The notes: a model not told the origin generated them from the sequence alone. Counted from the first letter of the stretch, positions 1-12,045 are shown. The stretch is 64,000 nucleotides of DNA from Alviniconcha marisindica (GCA_018857735.1 JABMCL010000953.1:438501-502500); one strand, 5' to 3'. Numbers and translations: made by a program.

Positions 1-205
1 TAGCTGGTTACTGGCTAGCCCAGCACAGGCAACGGTAGCTGGTTACTGGCTAGCCCAGCACAGGCAACGGTAGCTGGTTACTGGCTAGCCCAGCACAGGC
101 AACGGTAGCTGGTTACTGGCTAGCCCAGCACAGGTAACGGTAGCTGGTTACTGGCTAGCCCAGCACAGGTAACGGTAGCTGGTTACTGGCTAGCCCGCGA
201 GTTGT
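1..205. repeat. 35-bp minisatellite
   Basis: Five full copies and one partial of a 35-bp unit beginning TAGCTGGTTACTGGCTAGCC. The last units carry CAGGTAACGG instead of CAGGCAACGG. The array is cut by the window edge. Confidence 0.95.
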
Positions 206-339
206 ACAGGTAACGTTGACTATATGCAGCCGGCGAGTTCTAGAGACGGGCGGAGGGGACCTGCTCACGGTTCAGCCAGACATGAAGGGCCGGTCTGCTG
301 TGACAGGAGAGCTGTCACGTGGTCTCTTCTCAGGGACGG
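206..339. other. Short unique spacer
   Basis: Non-repetitive; no exon or element recognised. Confidence 0.5.
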
Positions 340-3228
340 GTAGGCCTGGAGGGTAAGAACGGAAGGGTATGCCTGGAGGGGTAGGCAGGGAGTGTAAAAA
401 CGGAAGGGTAGGCGTGGAGGGGTAGGCCTGGAGGGGTAGGCCTGGAGGGTAAGAACGGAAGGGTAAGCATGGAGGGGTATGCGTGGAGGGTAAGAACGGA
501 AGGGTAGGCATGGAGGGTAAGAACGGAAGGGTAGGCATGGAGGGTAAGAACGGAAGGGTAAGCATGGAGGGGTAGGCGTGGAGGGTAAGAACGGAAGGGT
601 AGGCATGGAGGGTAAGAACGGAAGGGTAGGCATGGAGGGGTAGGCGTGGAGGGTAAGAACGGAAGGGTAGGCATGGAGGGTAAGAACGGAAGGGTAGGCG
701 TGGAGGGTAAGAACGGAAGGGTAAGCATGGAGGGGTAGGCGTGGAGGGTAAGAACGGAAGGGTAGGCATGGAGGGGTAGGGTGGAGGGTAAGAACGGAAG
801 GGTAAGCATGGAGGGGTAGGCGTGGAGGGTAAGAACGGAAGGGTAGGCGGGGGGAGGGTGGAGGGTAAGAACGGAAGGGTAAGCATGGAGGGGTAGGCGT
901 GGAGGGTAAGAACGGAAGGGTAGGCTGGAGGGTAGAACGGAAGGGTAGGCGTGGAGGGTAGGAGGAGGGTAGACGGAGGGGTAGGCATGGAGGGGTAGGC
1001 GTGGAGGGTAAGAACGAGGGGTAGGCATGGAGGGGGTAGGCTGGAAGGGTAGGCATGGAGGGAGGGTAGGCGTGGAGGGTAGAGATAGGAGGGAGGGTAG
1101 GCATGGAGGGAGGGTAGGCGTGGAGGGTAGGAGGAAGGGTAGGCTGGAGGGTAAGAACGGAAGGGTAGGCGTGGAGGGAGGAGTAGCTGGAAGGGGTAGG
1201 CATGGAGGGGTAGGCGTGGAGGGAAGAGAGGAGGGGGGTAGGCATGGAGGGAAGAGACGGAAGGGTAGGCATGGAGGGGGGTAGGCGTGGAGGGAAGAAC
1301 GGAAGGGTAGGCATGGAGGGTAAGGGGAGCATGGAGGGGTAGGCTGGAGGGTAAGAACGGAAGGGTAGGCATGGAGGGGTAGGCGTGGAGGGTAAGAACG
1401 GAAGGGTAGGCATGGAGGGTAAGAACGGAAGGGTAGGCATGGAGGGGTAGGCGTGGAAGGGTAAGCATGGAGGGGTAGGCTGGAGGGTAAGAACGGAAGG
1501 GTAGGCATGGAGGGGTAGGCGTGGAGGGTAAGAACGAGGGTAGGCGAGGGGTAGGCATGGAGGGAGGAGTAGGCTGGAGGGTAAGCATGGAGGGGTAGGC
1601 ATGGAGGGTAAGAACGGAAGGGTAGGCGTGGAGGGTAAGAACGGAAGGGTAAGCATGGAGGGGTAGGCGTGGAGGGTAAGAACGGAAGGGTAGGCATGGA
1701 GGGTAAGAACGGAAGGGTAGGCATGGAGGGGTAGGCGTGGAGGGTAAGAACGGAAGGGTAGGCATGGAGGGTAAGAACGGCATGGAGGGGTAGGCGTGGA
1801 GGGGTAAGAACGGAAGGGTAAGCATGGAGGGGTAGGCGTGGAGGGTAAGAACGGAAGGGTAGGCATGGAGGGGTAGGCGGGAGGGTAAGCATGGAGGGTA
1901 GGCGTGGAGGGTAAGAACGGAAGGGTAGGCATGGAGGGGTAGGCGTGGAGGGTAAGAAGGAGGGTAGGCATGGAGGGTAAGAACGGAAGGGTAGGCATGG
2001 AGGGTAGGCGTGGAGGGTAAGAACGGAAGGGTAGGCATGGAGGGTAAGAACGGAAGGGTAGGCATGGAGGGTAAGAACGGAAGGGTAAGCATGGAGGGGT
2101 AGGCGTGGAGGGTAAGAACGGAAGGGTAGGCATGGAGGGTAGACGGAAGGGTAAGCATGGAGGGTAGGCGTGGAGGGTAAGAACGGAAGGGTAGGCATGG
2201 AGGGTAAGAACGGAAGGGTAAGCTGGAGGGGAGGTGGAGGGGTAGGCGTGGAGGGTAAGAACGGAGGGTAGGCATGGAGGGGAGGAGTAGGCATAAGAAG
2301 GAAGGGTAGGCATGGAGGGGTAGGCGTGGAGGGAAGAACTGGAAGGGTAGGCATGGAGGGAAGAACGGAAGGGTAGGCATGGAGGGGTAGGCGTGGAGGG
2401 TAAGAACGGAGGGTAGGCATGGAGGGGGGTAGGCGTGGAGGGTAAGAACGGAAGGGTAGGCTGGAGGGAAAACGGAAGGGTAGGCGTGGAGGGTAAGAAC
2501 GGAAGGGTAGGATGGAGGGGTAGGCATGGAGGGGTAGGCGTGGAGGGTAAGAACGTAGGGGTAGGCGTGGAGGGAAGAGTAGGCATGGAAGGAAGAGTAG
2601 GCATGGAGGGAGGAGTAGGCGTGGAGGGAGGAGTAGGTATGGAGGGAGGAGTAGGCTTGGAGGGAGGAGTAGGTATGGAGGAGTAGGCATGGAGGGGTAG
2701 GCATGTGGAGGAGTAATGAACGTAGGGGTAGGCGTGGAGGCATAGGCATGGAGGAAGAGTAGGCATGGAGGGAGTAGCGTAGGAGGAGGAGTAGGTATGG
2801 AGGGAGGAGTAGGCATGGAGGGAGGAGTAGGATGGAGGAGTAGGCATGGAGGGAGGAGTAGGCATGGAGGAGTAGGCATGGAGGGAGGAGTAGGCATGGA
2901 GGAGTAGGCATGGAGGGAGGAGTAGGCATGGAGGAGTAGGTATGGAGGGAGGAGTAGGCATGGAGGGAGGAGTAGGCATGGATGGGAGGAGTAGGCATGG
3001 AGGGAGGGGTAGGCATGGAGGAGTAGGCATGGAGGGAGGAGTAGGCATGGATGGAGGAGTAGGCATGGAGGGAGGAGTAGGCATGGAGGAGTAGGCATGG
3101 AGGGAGGAGTAGGCATGGAGGGAGGAGTAGGCATGGAGGAGTAGGCATGGAGGGAGGAGTAGGCATGGAGGAGTAGGTATGGAGGGAGGAGTAAGCATGG
3201 AGGAGTAGGCATGGAGGGAGGAGTTGGC
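340..3228. repeat. 2.9-kb G-rich minisatellite
   Basis: It is a mosaic of short units such as GTAGGCATGGAGGGTAAGAA and CGGAAGG, changing from about 2570 on to a simpler GGAGGGAGGAGTAGGCAT type. All Gs are on the + strand. Long open frames on both strands through it are repeat translations (HAYSS/PTLPF on minus) and not genes. Confidence 0.95.
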
Positions 3229-3752
3229 ACGGATTAGTCCATGTTTCCTAACTAGTGTGGAGTCTGTGACACTGACGGAGGTCACCACAATCAGTCGATG
3301 TTTTGTAGCGTGGAGTCTGCTGCCTGTGCTCAGTCCCAGACTCACCTAGAGATGGCCAGCTAATCAAACGTGAGTGTGTGTGACAGCCTTTGGCACAAAC
3401 CACCGTGCAAGAATAAACAATAGTAACAGCACCGTTCAGTAAGGTATATCATGATCAGTCGTCGCTGAGAAGCACTTTGCCAAGAGTGTATCGGTTACCG
3501 ATCTGGTGATATTTATAAATATATACACACACGAGTATTTCTGGCTTTGACGCACTGGTGCTTGGCGCACCGGATTAATGAGGCGAGCGTCTGGCTGCTG
3601 AATGTCAGTAACTTCACGAGCTGTGGCTGACCGGATCACGACGTAACGATTGGCTTGTGACGTAACGTTAGTCGTGCCGTTGATTGCTGTACGCTGGTAA
3701 TTCCAGACCTCTAGTTCCATGGTGTACAAACGGGAACAGGTTGGGCTCTTTC
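3229..3752. other. Unique spacer
   Basis: Non-repetitive DNA with no splice-bounded exon, RNA gene or element that I recognise. Confidence 0.45.
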
Positions 3753-4003
<251 letters not shown>

Positions 4004-4079
4004 AGCCACGTGCCGTGATCAAGAAGCTAGCAAGGAAAAACAAGAGACAGCCGCATCAGCCGAGAGAGAAACAGAGCTA

Positions 4080-4156
4080 GACCGAAACTGTGCTGTGAAA
4101 CCGGAAGTAGGAGAGGCTTCCTCTCCTACTTTCGGTTTCACAGCACAGTTTCGGTC
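4080..4156. repeat. 37-bp-arm hairpin
   Basis: Arms 4080-4116 and 4120-4156 are inverse complements (GACCGAAACTGTGCTGTGAA...) with one mismatch that would be a G-U pair in RNA, and a 3-nt spacer. It could form a very tight cruciform or a short RNA hairpin. Confidence 0.85.
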
Positions 4157-4218
4157 ACGGCTAGTGTAACCGTCTCGCAAGTATGGCTGTGTACGGCTGT
4201 TCAGAACTCAAAGCTCAC

Positions 4219-4293
4219 AGCCCCCCCCCCCCCCCCCACCCCCCCCCCCCCCCCCCCCCAGCCCCCCCCCCACCCCCCCCCCCCCCCCCCCCC
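4219..4293. repeat. Poly-C tract with A breaks
   Basis: About 75 nt of nearly pure C with single A or G interruptions. Confidence 0.97.
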
Positions 4294-4526
4294 GTGGACA
4301 ACAGGCAGTCTGTACCCGGTGTGCAGCAACCAACGGCCTTGATCAGTGCAATTTGCTGCACAACTGCCGTGCTCGCTTCGTTGGTGTCGTTTCCATGCTT
4401 CGTTTCACCCGTGTCTGTTAAGTTCTGCTCACGCACCGCCCACTCCACGCTTCTGTGCAGTTAGGGTCGTGTCACAGTGCTGTAGGACATGACTCCTGAC
4501 CTCACGCAGTCCCTGGGCAGGATCTC

Positions 4527-4871
<345 letters not shown>

Positions 4872-5018
4872 TCCCTTCCCGCCAGTGTTTTGCATAAAAT
4901 GGCACACGACAAAATTAAGAAATCTTTAGGCTCCAAAGCGAAAAGCATATGTACTTTCTTTATTGTGTTGCGTGAAATAAGCCGTGAGATGACGGGTTCA
5001 TCAGACATGTGGCTGTTT

Positions 5019-5110
5019 GTTTCAAGGAGTGAATACTTTCTGTTTCAAGGAGTGAACACTTTCTGTTTCAAGGAGTGAACACTTTCTGTTTCAAGGAGTG
5101 AATACTTTAT
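5019..5110. repeat. 23-bp tandem repeat
   Basis: Four copies of TTTCAAGGAGTGAAYACTTT plus CTG. Confidence 0.9.
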
Positions 5111-5211
5111 CGACGCGCTCGGCGGTTTTGCTGTGGCTACCAGTTTGGGAGAGACGAGCACTGACACGGGGACAGACAAAGGCGGAAGAAGTGGCTGTAA
5201 ACAACAATAAT

Positions 5212-5290
5212 AATAATAACTTGGTGTTTTACGCCCAGTCAACCAGTGCGGTTATATCAGGGCGAGGCTGGAAACAAAAAGTTGCTATAA
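5212..5290 (-). mobile_element. Retroposon tail family R1, copy 1
   Basis: On the minus strand it reads CGCCCTGATATAACC, then TGGTTGACTGGGCGTAAAAC, then ACCAAGTT and an (ATT)n tail. Two further copies occur at 18838 and 59250, each ending in a different microsatellite, which is the pattern of retroposed 3' ends. Confidence 0.55.
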
Positions 5291-5297
5291 CCGATAG

Positions 5298-5298
5298 G

Positions 5299-5354
<56 letters not shown>

Positions 5355-5637
5355 GACTGTGTTGCTGTAACTGACAGGACTGAATGAGAGAGAGAGAGAG
5401 AGAGAGCTGACTGTTTCTGTAACCGGTAGGACTGAATGAGAGAGAGAGAGAGAGCTGACTGTTTCTGTAACCGGTAGGACTGAATGAGAGAGAGAGCGAG
5501 CTGACTGTTTCTGTAACCGACAGGACTGAATGAGAGAGAGCTGACTGTTTCTGTAACCGGTAGGACTGAATGAGAGAGAGAGAGAGCTGACTGTTTCTGT
5601 AACCGGTAGGACTGAATGAGAGAGAGCTGACTGTTGT
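5298..5637. repeat. (GA)n-containing minisatellite
   Basis: Seven units, each a GA run of variable length plus GCTGACTGTTTCTGTAACCG and GTAGGACTGAAT. Confidence 0.92.
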
Positions 5638-5875
5638 TGAAGGCCCGTGGCGACTGGCAGGCTGTCCGGCAGATCCTTAGCAGACACAGCTGCTGCATTA
5701 ATTATCACGTGACTTGACAGCACTTCTTTCGCGGAAGTTGGTCGTGTGGTGGCCATGGGATCAAAAGCTTGGACGGGCTAGGGAAGGACAGTGAAGATTT
5801 TAGGATCGGAAAGGACAAGGGGGGACTTGGAAACTAAATGGGGGGGGGGGTGGGGGGGAGAGAGAGAGAGACTTG
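5638..5875. other. Unique spacer with G run
   Basis: No gene recognised; contains a G-rich run at 5838-5857. Confidence 0.4.
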
Positions 5876-6595
5876 GAAACTGACAGGATTGAGGAAGGAC
5901 ATGGGAGGGGGGGGGATTGAGACTATAGGATTGGGAAGGACAGGGGGACATTGAGACTGACAGGACTGGGAAGGACGGGGGGACATTGAGACTGACAGGA
6001 CTGGGAAGGACGGGGGGACATTGAGACTGACAGGACTGGGAAGGACGGGGGGACATTGAGACTGACAGGACTGGGAAGGACGGGGGGACATTGAGACTGA
6101 CAGGACTGGGAAGGACGGGGGGACATTGAGACTGACAGGACTGGGAAGGACGGGGGGACATTGAGACTGACAGGACTGGGAAGGACGGGGGGACATTGAG
6201 ACTGACAGGACTGGGAAGGACGGGGGGACATTGAGACTGACAGGACTGGGAAGGACGGGGGGACATTGAGACTGACAGGACTGGGAAGGACGGGGGGACA
6301 TTGAGACTGACAGGATTGGGAAGAACGGGGGGGGGGGGACATTGAGACTGACAGGATTGGGAAGAACGGAGGGGGGACATTGAGACTGACAGGATTGGGA
6401 AGAACGGAGGGGGGGGGGGGGACATTGAGACTGACAGGATTGGGAAGAACGGGGGGGGGGGGGACTTGAGACGACAGGATTGGGAAGAACGGGGGGGGGG
6501 TCATTGAGACTGACAGGATTGGGAAAGAGACGGAGGGGAGGGGGGGGGGTCATTGAGACTGACAGGATTGGGAAGGACAAGGGGGGACTTGAAGA
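5876..6595. repeat. 35-bp minisatellite
   Basis: About 18 copies of GACATTGAGACTGACAGGAC with TGGGAAGGACGGGGG. The central block is homogeneous; right-hand copies have expanded G runs and GATTGGGAAGAA variants. Confidence 0.95.
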
Positions 6596-7590
6596 CTTGA
6601 GCGGAGACTGTAGGCGGGTGTAGTGGCGGAATTACGGCCTGAATGGCCGCTGGTGGAGCGGTCGGTAATCCCTTGAATAAAGAGCCATTAACCGGCTCGC
6701 TGTAAGCACCTTTGTAAGTATTCCGCTGCAGGAGGGGCAGGAAGGAGGCGGTGACGGAAGGGTTTAGTTTGGAGGTGTTCTGGGGAGGGAGGCCACTCCG
6801 CTGTTACATAAACACGTAAACACCTCAGTATAATAGAGAAACAGGTAGTGTTGCGTGTGCGTGGACCGGTAGCTCTTCCGTCCTTTTCTGGAAGTGCAGG
6901 TTGGCTTCGTTCTTTATGGAAGTCGAAGTTCTGCCGATGCATTTGTGTAGCTCGTGGTTTTTGTCAAACAAGCAGTTGGTCCCTGTGATGCGCGTATGTG
7001 AGCGACTTCATCAGCGTCACTGTTACACATACACAGACAACGGGACGGCTCTGATGACGTTACCAACGCGGTAAGCATCACGCAAAGTGCTACTTTCCTC
7101 ACTGCTTTCCTCACTGCTTACTCTGCATTTCTCTGCCTGCCTGTCTTAGTTATGGCGGGTGTGTAAGTTATGTTACTTTCGTTTGCGTTGTTTGTGTTGT
7201 TGGTTTCACGCTATAATCATGCCTTTTCATCTTCATATTAAGTACTGTTAGTTGTTTTGGTTGTGGCTTTGTTTGTTGGTTTGCTTTTTGTTGGTTTGTG
7301 GGTTTTTTTTACGGAGGGCGAGAATAATTTTTTTGCTGAGTTGTTGTTTGTTTGTTTGTTGTTTTTGCGCATACACTGATTCTAGTTTTATTAATTTGTA
7401 GATTTTGTTGGGGAGGAGAGGGTATTAGTATTGTGCATGTAATGTTTAGTTTGTAGTAACTACTGCTGAGTCTGTGAGTCTGCTTCTCGTGGCACATGAA
7501 AAGCAGTGAGAGACGAGCAAGGAATTTCAATGTCCACTTCAAGTGGGTCGCGGTCGTGGAGCGACGGGCCCGGGGATCGGTATATAAAGT
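6596..7590. other. Unique spacer, no gene recognised
   Basis: About 1 kb of non-repetitive sequence, T/TTTG-rich at 7230-7390. Open frames are short and I see no convincing exon or RNA gene. Confidence 0.4.
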
Positions 7591-7596
7591 GTGTGT

Positions 7597-7648
7597 TTGT
7601 TTGTGTGTGTGTGTGTGTGGTGTGTGTGTGTGTGTGTGTGTGTGTGTA
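7597..7648. repeat. (TG)n microsatellite
   Basis: TG dinucleotides just upstream of the tRNA-like element. Confidence 0.97.
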
Positions 7649-7653
7649 AGTGA

Positions 7654-7727
7654 GCCGGTTTGGCCTAGCGGTAAGGCGTTAGGCTGGTAAGCGGAAGGAC
7701 CTCGGTTCGATACCGCTACGGCTCTCC
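7654..7727 (+). mobile_element. tRNA-like head, probable SINE or tRNA pseudogene
   Basis: The ends GAGCCG and CGGCTC can pair as an acceptor stem. The D-arm-like GCCTAGCGGTAAGGC contains an A box and GGTTCGATACC is a B box, so an RNA polymerase III internal promoter is present. The anticodon arm pairs poorly and no functional tRNA is claimed. A related copy lies near 25534. Confidence 0.5.
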
Positions 7728-7913
7728 TTTCTCTTCAAAAAGGTTGTGGTTTGTGGACACTGTCTTGTGACGTTGTCCATCACTTTCTACTGAAACATTA
7801 AAATGGCTCTCATCGGTGCCCATCTTAATGCAGGAATCATTCCGGTGGTGACGGTGTAGCGATAGGTATATAATCTCCCTCTTCCCCCACCTCCATACCC
7901 CCTCCCCCCCTTC

Positions 7914-7970
7914 TCCCCGTCCCTGATAAGCCTTATGGTTTCTGTAGACGTTAAGCACCGTGTTTACTTC
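7914..7970 (-). repeat. Dispersed repeat R2, copy 1
   Basis: On the minus strand it reads GTAAACACGGTGCTTAACGT, then an 8-nt joint, then GAAACCATAAGGCTTAT and GGACGGG. The same block occurs twice in tandem at 22.3 kb. Length and coding content are unknown. Confidence 0.5.
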
Positions 7971-8530
7971 CTTCTTTGTGTGTGTATGTGTTGTGTGGGG
8001 GGGGGGGGGGGGGATTAACACGGACAACGTATGCACAGCATAGTACAGAAGCGGTAACGGCGAGCGCCACTTGCCTGTGACGGTTGGCGAGGTGGCTAAT
8101 CCCGTTGGTCACCAGCTGACGACGCGGGAAACGGCCGCCGCTCTGATGACTTCACTGCCGGTGACTTGCCGACTTCTGACGCCCGCGGCCTGCTGTAGAC
8201 GTGCCAGGTCCGCCCGTTGCGCGTGTGGCGAGAAAGGAACACAGGCCAGGGTGTGTGTGTGTGGGGGGGGGATTTGGCGGCAAAAACCGGAAGGTATGTT
8301 TGTCGCTCGACAAGCTGACTTGGTAGCTTAGCTGCGTCATAAGTTAAGTTGTAGTCAATTAATATTTTGCGGCTACATGAGCGACCTGTGACGTCAACGC
8401 CTTAAATCTGATCGTTTGCAGCATCAAATATTTATCGCTGCAAAACGGGAAGCAGTTTTATTGCCGAAAAGTTGATCTTATCGCAACAAAACTACCTGTT
8501 CTTCCGCCAGCTGCAAAAGTAAACATTTTC
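7971..8530. other. Spacer with TG and poly-G runs
   Basis: Poly-G at 7996-8014 and a TG/G run at 8250-8270. The rest is unique with no recognised gene. Confidence 0.4.
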
Positions 8531-8539
8531 TCTGCAAAG

Positions 8540-8835
8540 TGCGTGTTTGCAGCTGTCAGCAAACCTGTCTCTGCACATGTTTGCAACTGTCAGCAAACCT
8601 GTCTCTGCATATGTTTGCAGCTGACAATATTTGTCTCTGCACATGTTTACAGCTGTCAGCATCTCTGTCTCTGCACATGTTTGCAGCTGTCAGCATTTCT
8701 GTCTCTGCACATGCAAGCCTGAAAGGCGACATTTTGCTGATACAACATTTTGATGATACAACATTTTGCTGATACGACATTTTGTTGATACAACAGTTAC
8801 AACATTTTGCTGATACAGCATTTTGCTGATACAAC
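8540..8835. repeat. Two short tandem arrays
   Basis: 8540-8715 holds five units of TGTTTGCAGCTGTCAGCAAA-like sequence with CCTGTCTCTGCACA. 8735-8835 holds units of GATACAACATTTTGCT, about 17 bp. Confidence 0.88.
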
Positions 8836-8889
8836 TCTCAGATTGTGGCACTAACCTCAAGTGTTAGTCGGGTGGGTTATGTGGGGCGT

Positions 8890-8981
8890 GGAGTGTGTGT
8901 GTGTGTGTGCGCGCGCGCGCGAGTGTGTGTGCATTCGTGCGAGTGTATGTGTGTGTGTGTGTGATGTACGCGCGGGTGTGT

Positions 8982-9016
<35 letters not shown>

Positions 9017-9235
9017 TGTACGTGGTGTGTGTGTGTGTGTGGTGTGGTGTGGTGTGTGTGTGGTGAGTGTGTGTGGTGTGTCGTGTGTGTTGTTCTTTTT
9101 TTTGTGTGCAAAGCGAGAGAGAGACAGACAAAGAGAGTGAGAAGAGAGAGAGAGAGAGAAACAAGGGAGAGAGAAAAGACAGAGACAAGAGAGAGAGAGA
9201 GAAAAGACAGAGACAAGAGAGAGAGAGAGAGACGG
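8890..9235. repeat. (TG)n then purine-rich (GA)n tract
   Basis: TG with CG and TGTACG interruptions to about 9090, then GAGA/GACA purine tract to 9235. Open frames here are repeat translations. Confidence 0.95.
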
Positions 9236-9620
9236 AGTGGAAGGGAAGACAGCCGGGTAGCTTGGGGGTCCGGGTGATGGTCGTTTAGCCGGCAGGCGGT
9301 CTTTGCGGTCGTGTCCACGCCGCCCTCCTTACGAACTATTGGTCACGAGTCCATTTTGCTTGACGTCCACGGAAGTGAGATGGCTTATTAGGGACGGGGG
9401 CAGGGGGGAAGGGACGAAAGAGTGAAGGCTCCACCGCGGATACTGGTCACTGCCTAACGCACGCCTGCAATGGTGTGGGAGGGGGGGGGGGCGTTGCTAC
9501 CAGCACCACTTAGCGAGCAGGAGATGACGAAGACAAATTTGAAAGAGACTGCCAGTGCCACACCGCAGCTATCATGCTTGGTTTCCATCGTATAAAAGCG
9601 AGACAATGTGCAAAGTTTTC
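9236..9620. other. Unique spacer
   Basis: Contains a 13-nt G run near 9480; no gene recognised. Confidence 0.4.
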
Positions 9621-9676
9621 GCGCAAAGTTTCCATCAACATTTGGAAACGTTTCAATGTTGATGGAAACTTTGCGC
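9621..9676. repeat. Near-perfect 56-bp palindrome
   Basis: Arms of 22 nt (GCGCAAAGTTTCCATCAACA + TT, and its complement 9655-9676) match exactly. The 12-nt centre GGAAACGTTTC is itself palindromic. Confidence 0.88.
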
Positions 9677-9717
9677 AATAGTTGTTTTATTTCGCAAAAC
9701 ACGAGTTTTTAAAAACA

Positions 9718-9865
9718 ATTCTGCAAACAGATCGGTATGGTGACAAAATACTACTACAGAAACGTATCTGCAAACAGAGCGATATGATGAGATAAGTAAT
9801 ACTACAGAAACGTGTCTGCAAACAGAGCGATATGATGAGATAATTAATACTACACAAACGTCGAA
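9718..9865. repeat. 47/48-bp tandem repeat, three copies
   Basis: Units start CTGCAAACAGAKCGRTATGR and end TACTACAGAAACG; they lie just right of the palindrome at 9.6 kb. Confidence 0.88.
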
Positions 9866-9944
9866 CGACCCAAATTCTTGGCGGCAACAAAGGACAGCAC
9901 ACGTATCATTTCCACAAGTGACGTGCTTTCGACGATTTTAGTTT

Positions 9945-10300
9945 TTTGCTTCTTCTTTTTCTTTTTTTCTTTTTCTTTTTCCTGGCAGTGTTTTGGTCCG
10001 ACCTTTGTCTGGGAAAGGTCACAACGTCCCTGTTACGACTGGGACATGTGAGTGTTGTGACGTAACGTGTGCTCTCTCTGTCTCGTATGTCGTGTGGGGA
10101 TGGGGGGGGGGGGGGGGGGGGGGGTACGTACGTGTGTGTGTGTACGTGTTGTGTGTGTGTACGTGTTGTGTTGTGTGTGTACGTGTTGTGTGTGTGTACG
10201 TGTGTGTGTGTGTGTGTGTGTGTGTACGTGTTGTGTGTGTGTGTACGTGTGTGTGTGTGTACGTGTTGTGTGTGTGTACGTGTTGTGTGTGTGTGCGTGA
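9945..10300. repeat. T-rich run, poly-G and (TG)n with TACG steps
   Basis: T/C run 9945-9985, unique 9986-10095, G run 10098-10122, then TG repeats broken by TACG at regular spacing to 10300. Confidence 0.93.
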
Positions 10301-10321
10301 GTCATGTTCTCAGCTCGTGCC

Positions 10322-10575
10322 TGACGTGGTGGCTGTTGCGTACGTTAGCGTGACTGTCCATCCATCCCGTGCTGTTGCGTACGTTAGCGTGACTGTGTCC
10401 ATCCATCCCGTGCTGTTGCGTACGTTAGCGTGACTGTCCATCCATCCCGTGCTGTTGCGTACGTTAGCGTGACTGTGTCCATCCATCCCGTGCTGTTGCG
10501 TACGTTAGCGTGACTGTGTCCATCCATTCCGTGCTGTTGCGTACGTTAGCGTGACTGTGTCCATCCATCCCGTGC
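10322..10575. repeat. 39/41-bp minisatellite
   Basis: Six copies of TTGCGTACGTTAGCGTGACT with GTGTCCATCCATCCCGTGCTG; the 39-bp form lacks one GT. Confidence 0.95.
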
Positions 10576-10639
10576 TGTTGCCTGCTCCACGCTCCGCCAG
10601 CGCTGTAGGCCCAGCACCTGCCGGCCACTGGAGCAGTCA

Positions 10640-12045
10640 GTCCCATCACAGACACTACACTACACTACACTTGCTGCAGTCAGTCCCATCAGAGACACTA
10701 CACTTCACTACACTACACTGCACTACACTTGCTGCAGTCAGTCCCATCACAGACACTACACTACACTTCAGTACACTGCACTGCTCTACACTTACTGTAG
10801 TCACTCCCATCAGGGACACTACACTGCACTACACTACACTACACTACACTATACTACACTGTTCTACATTGCACTACACTGCACTGCACTGCACTTGCTG
10901 TAGTCAGTCCCATCAGAGACACTACACTACACTTGTAGTCAGTCAGATCAGACACTACACTACACTGATGTAGTCAGTCAGATCAGACACTACACTACAC
11001 TGATGTAGTCAGTCAGATCAGACACTACACTTGCTGTAGTCAGTCAGATCAGACACTACACTACACTGGCTGTAGTCAGTCAGATCAGACACTACACTAC
11101 ACTGGCTGTAGTAAGTCAGGTCAGACACTACACTACACTTGCTGTAGTCATTCAGATCAGACACTACACTACACTGGCTGTAGTCAGTCAGATCAGACAC
11201 TACACTGGCTGTAGTAAGTCAGGTCAGACACTACACTACACTTGCTGTAGTCATTCAGATCAGACACACACTACACTGGCTGTAGTCAGTCAGATCAGAC
11301 ACTACACTACACTGGCTGTAGTCAGTCTGACCAGACACTTACACGTACACTGGCTGTAGTCAGTCAGATCAGACACTACACTACACTGGCTGTAGTCAGT
11401 CAGATCAGACACTACACTACACTGGCTGTAGTCAGTCAGATCAGACACTACACTACACTGGCTGTAGTCAGTCAGATCAGACACTACACTACACTGGCTG
11501 TAGTCAGTCAGATCAGACACTACACTACACTGGCTGTAGTCAGTCAGTCAGACACTACACTACACTGGCTTGTAGTCAGTCAGACACTACATCATGGCTG
11601 TGAGTCAGTCAGATCAACACTGGCTGTGAAGTCAGTCAGACAAACACTGGCTGTAGTCAGTCAGATCAGACACTGGCTGTAGTCAGTCAGATCAGACACT
11701 GGCTGTAGTCAGTCAGATCAGACACTGGCTGTATCAGTCAGATCAGACACTGGCTGTAGTCAGTCAGATCAGACACTGGCTGTGGTCAGTCAGATCAGAC
11801 ACTGGCTGTGGTCAGTCAGATCAGACACTGGCTGTGGTCAGTCAGATCAGACACTGGCTGTAGTCAGTCAGTCAGACAAATGGCTGTGTCAGTCAGATCA
11901 GACACTGGCTGTAGATCAGTAGTCAGACACTGGCTGTATCACGTCAGATCAGACACTGGCTGTGAGTCAGTAGATCAGACACTGGCGTAGCAGTCAGATC
12001 AGAATGGGTGTAATCAGTCAGATCAGACACTGGCTGTAGTACAGT
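10640..12045. repeat. ACACT-rich array grading into a 35/27-bp array
   Basis: 10640-11030 holds TACACTACACT units with CAGTCCCATCAGAGACA. From 11030 the unit is GGCTGTAGTCAGTCAGATCA plus GACACTACACTACACT, and from about 11600 the ACACT part is lost leaving 27 bp. The right end is degenerate. Confidence 0.95.

Noticed and set aside
265..3345. Three overlapping minus-strand open frames of 960-1030 codons rich in PTLPF/HAYPS
   Set aside because: They are translations of the G-rich minisatellite in all three frames; no splice signals, no non-repetitive core.
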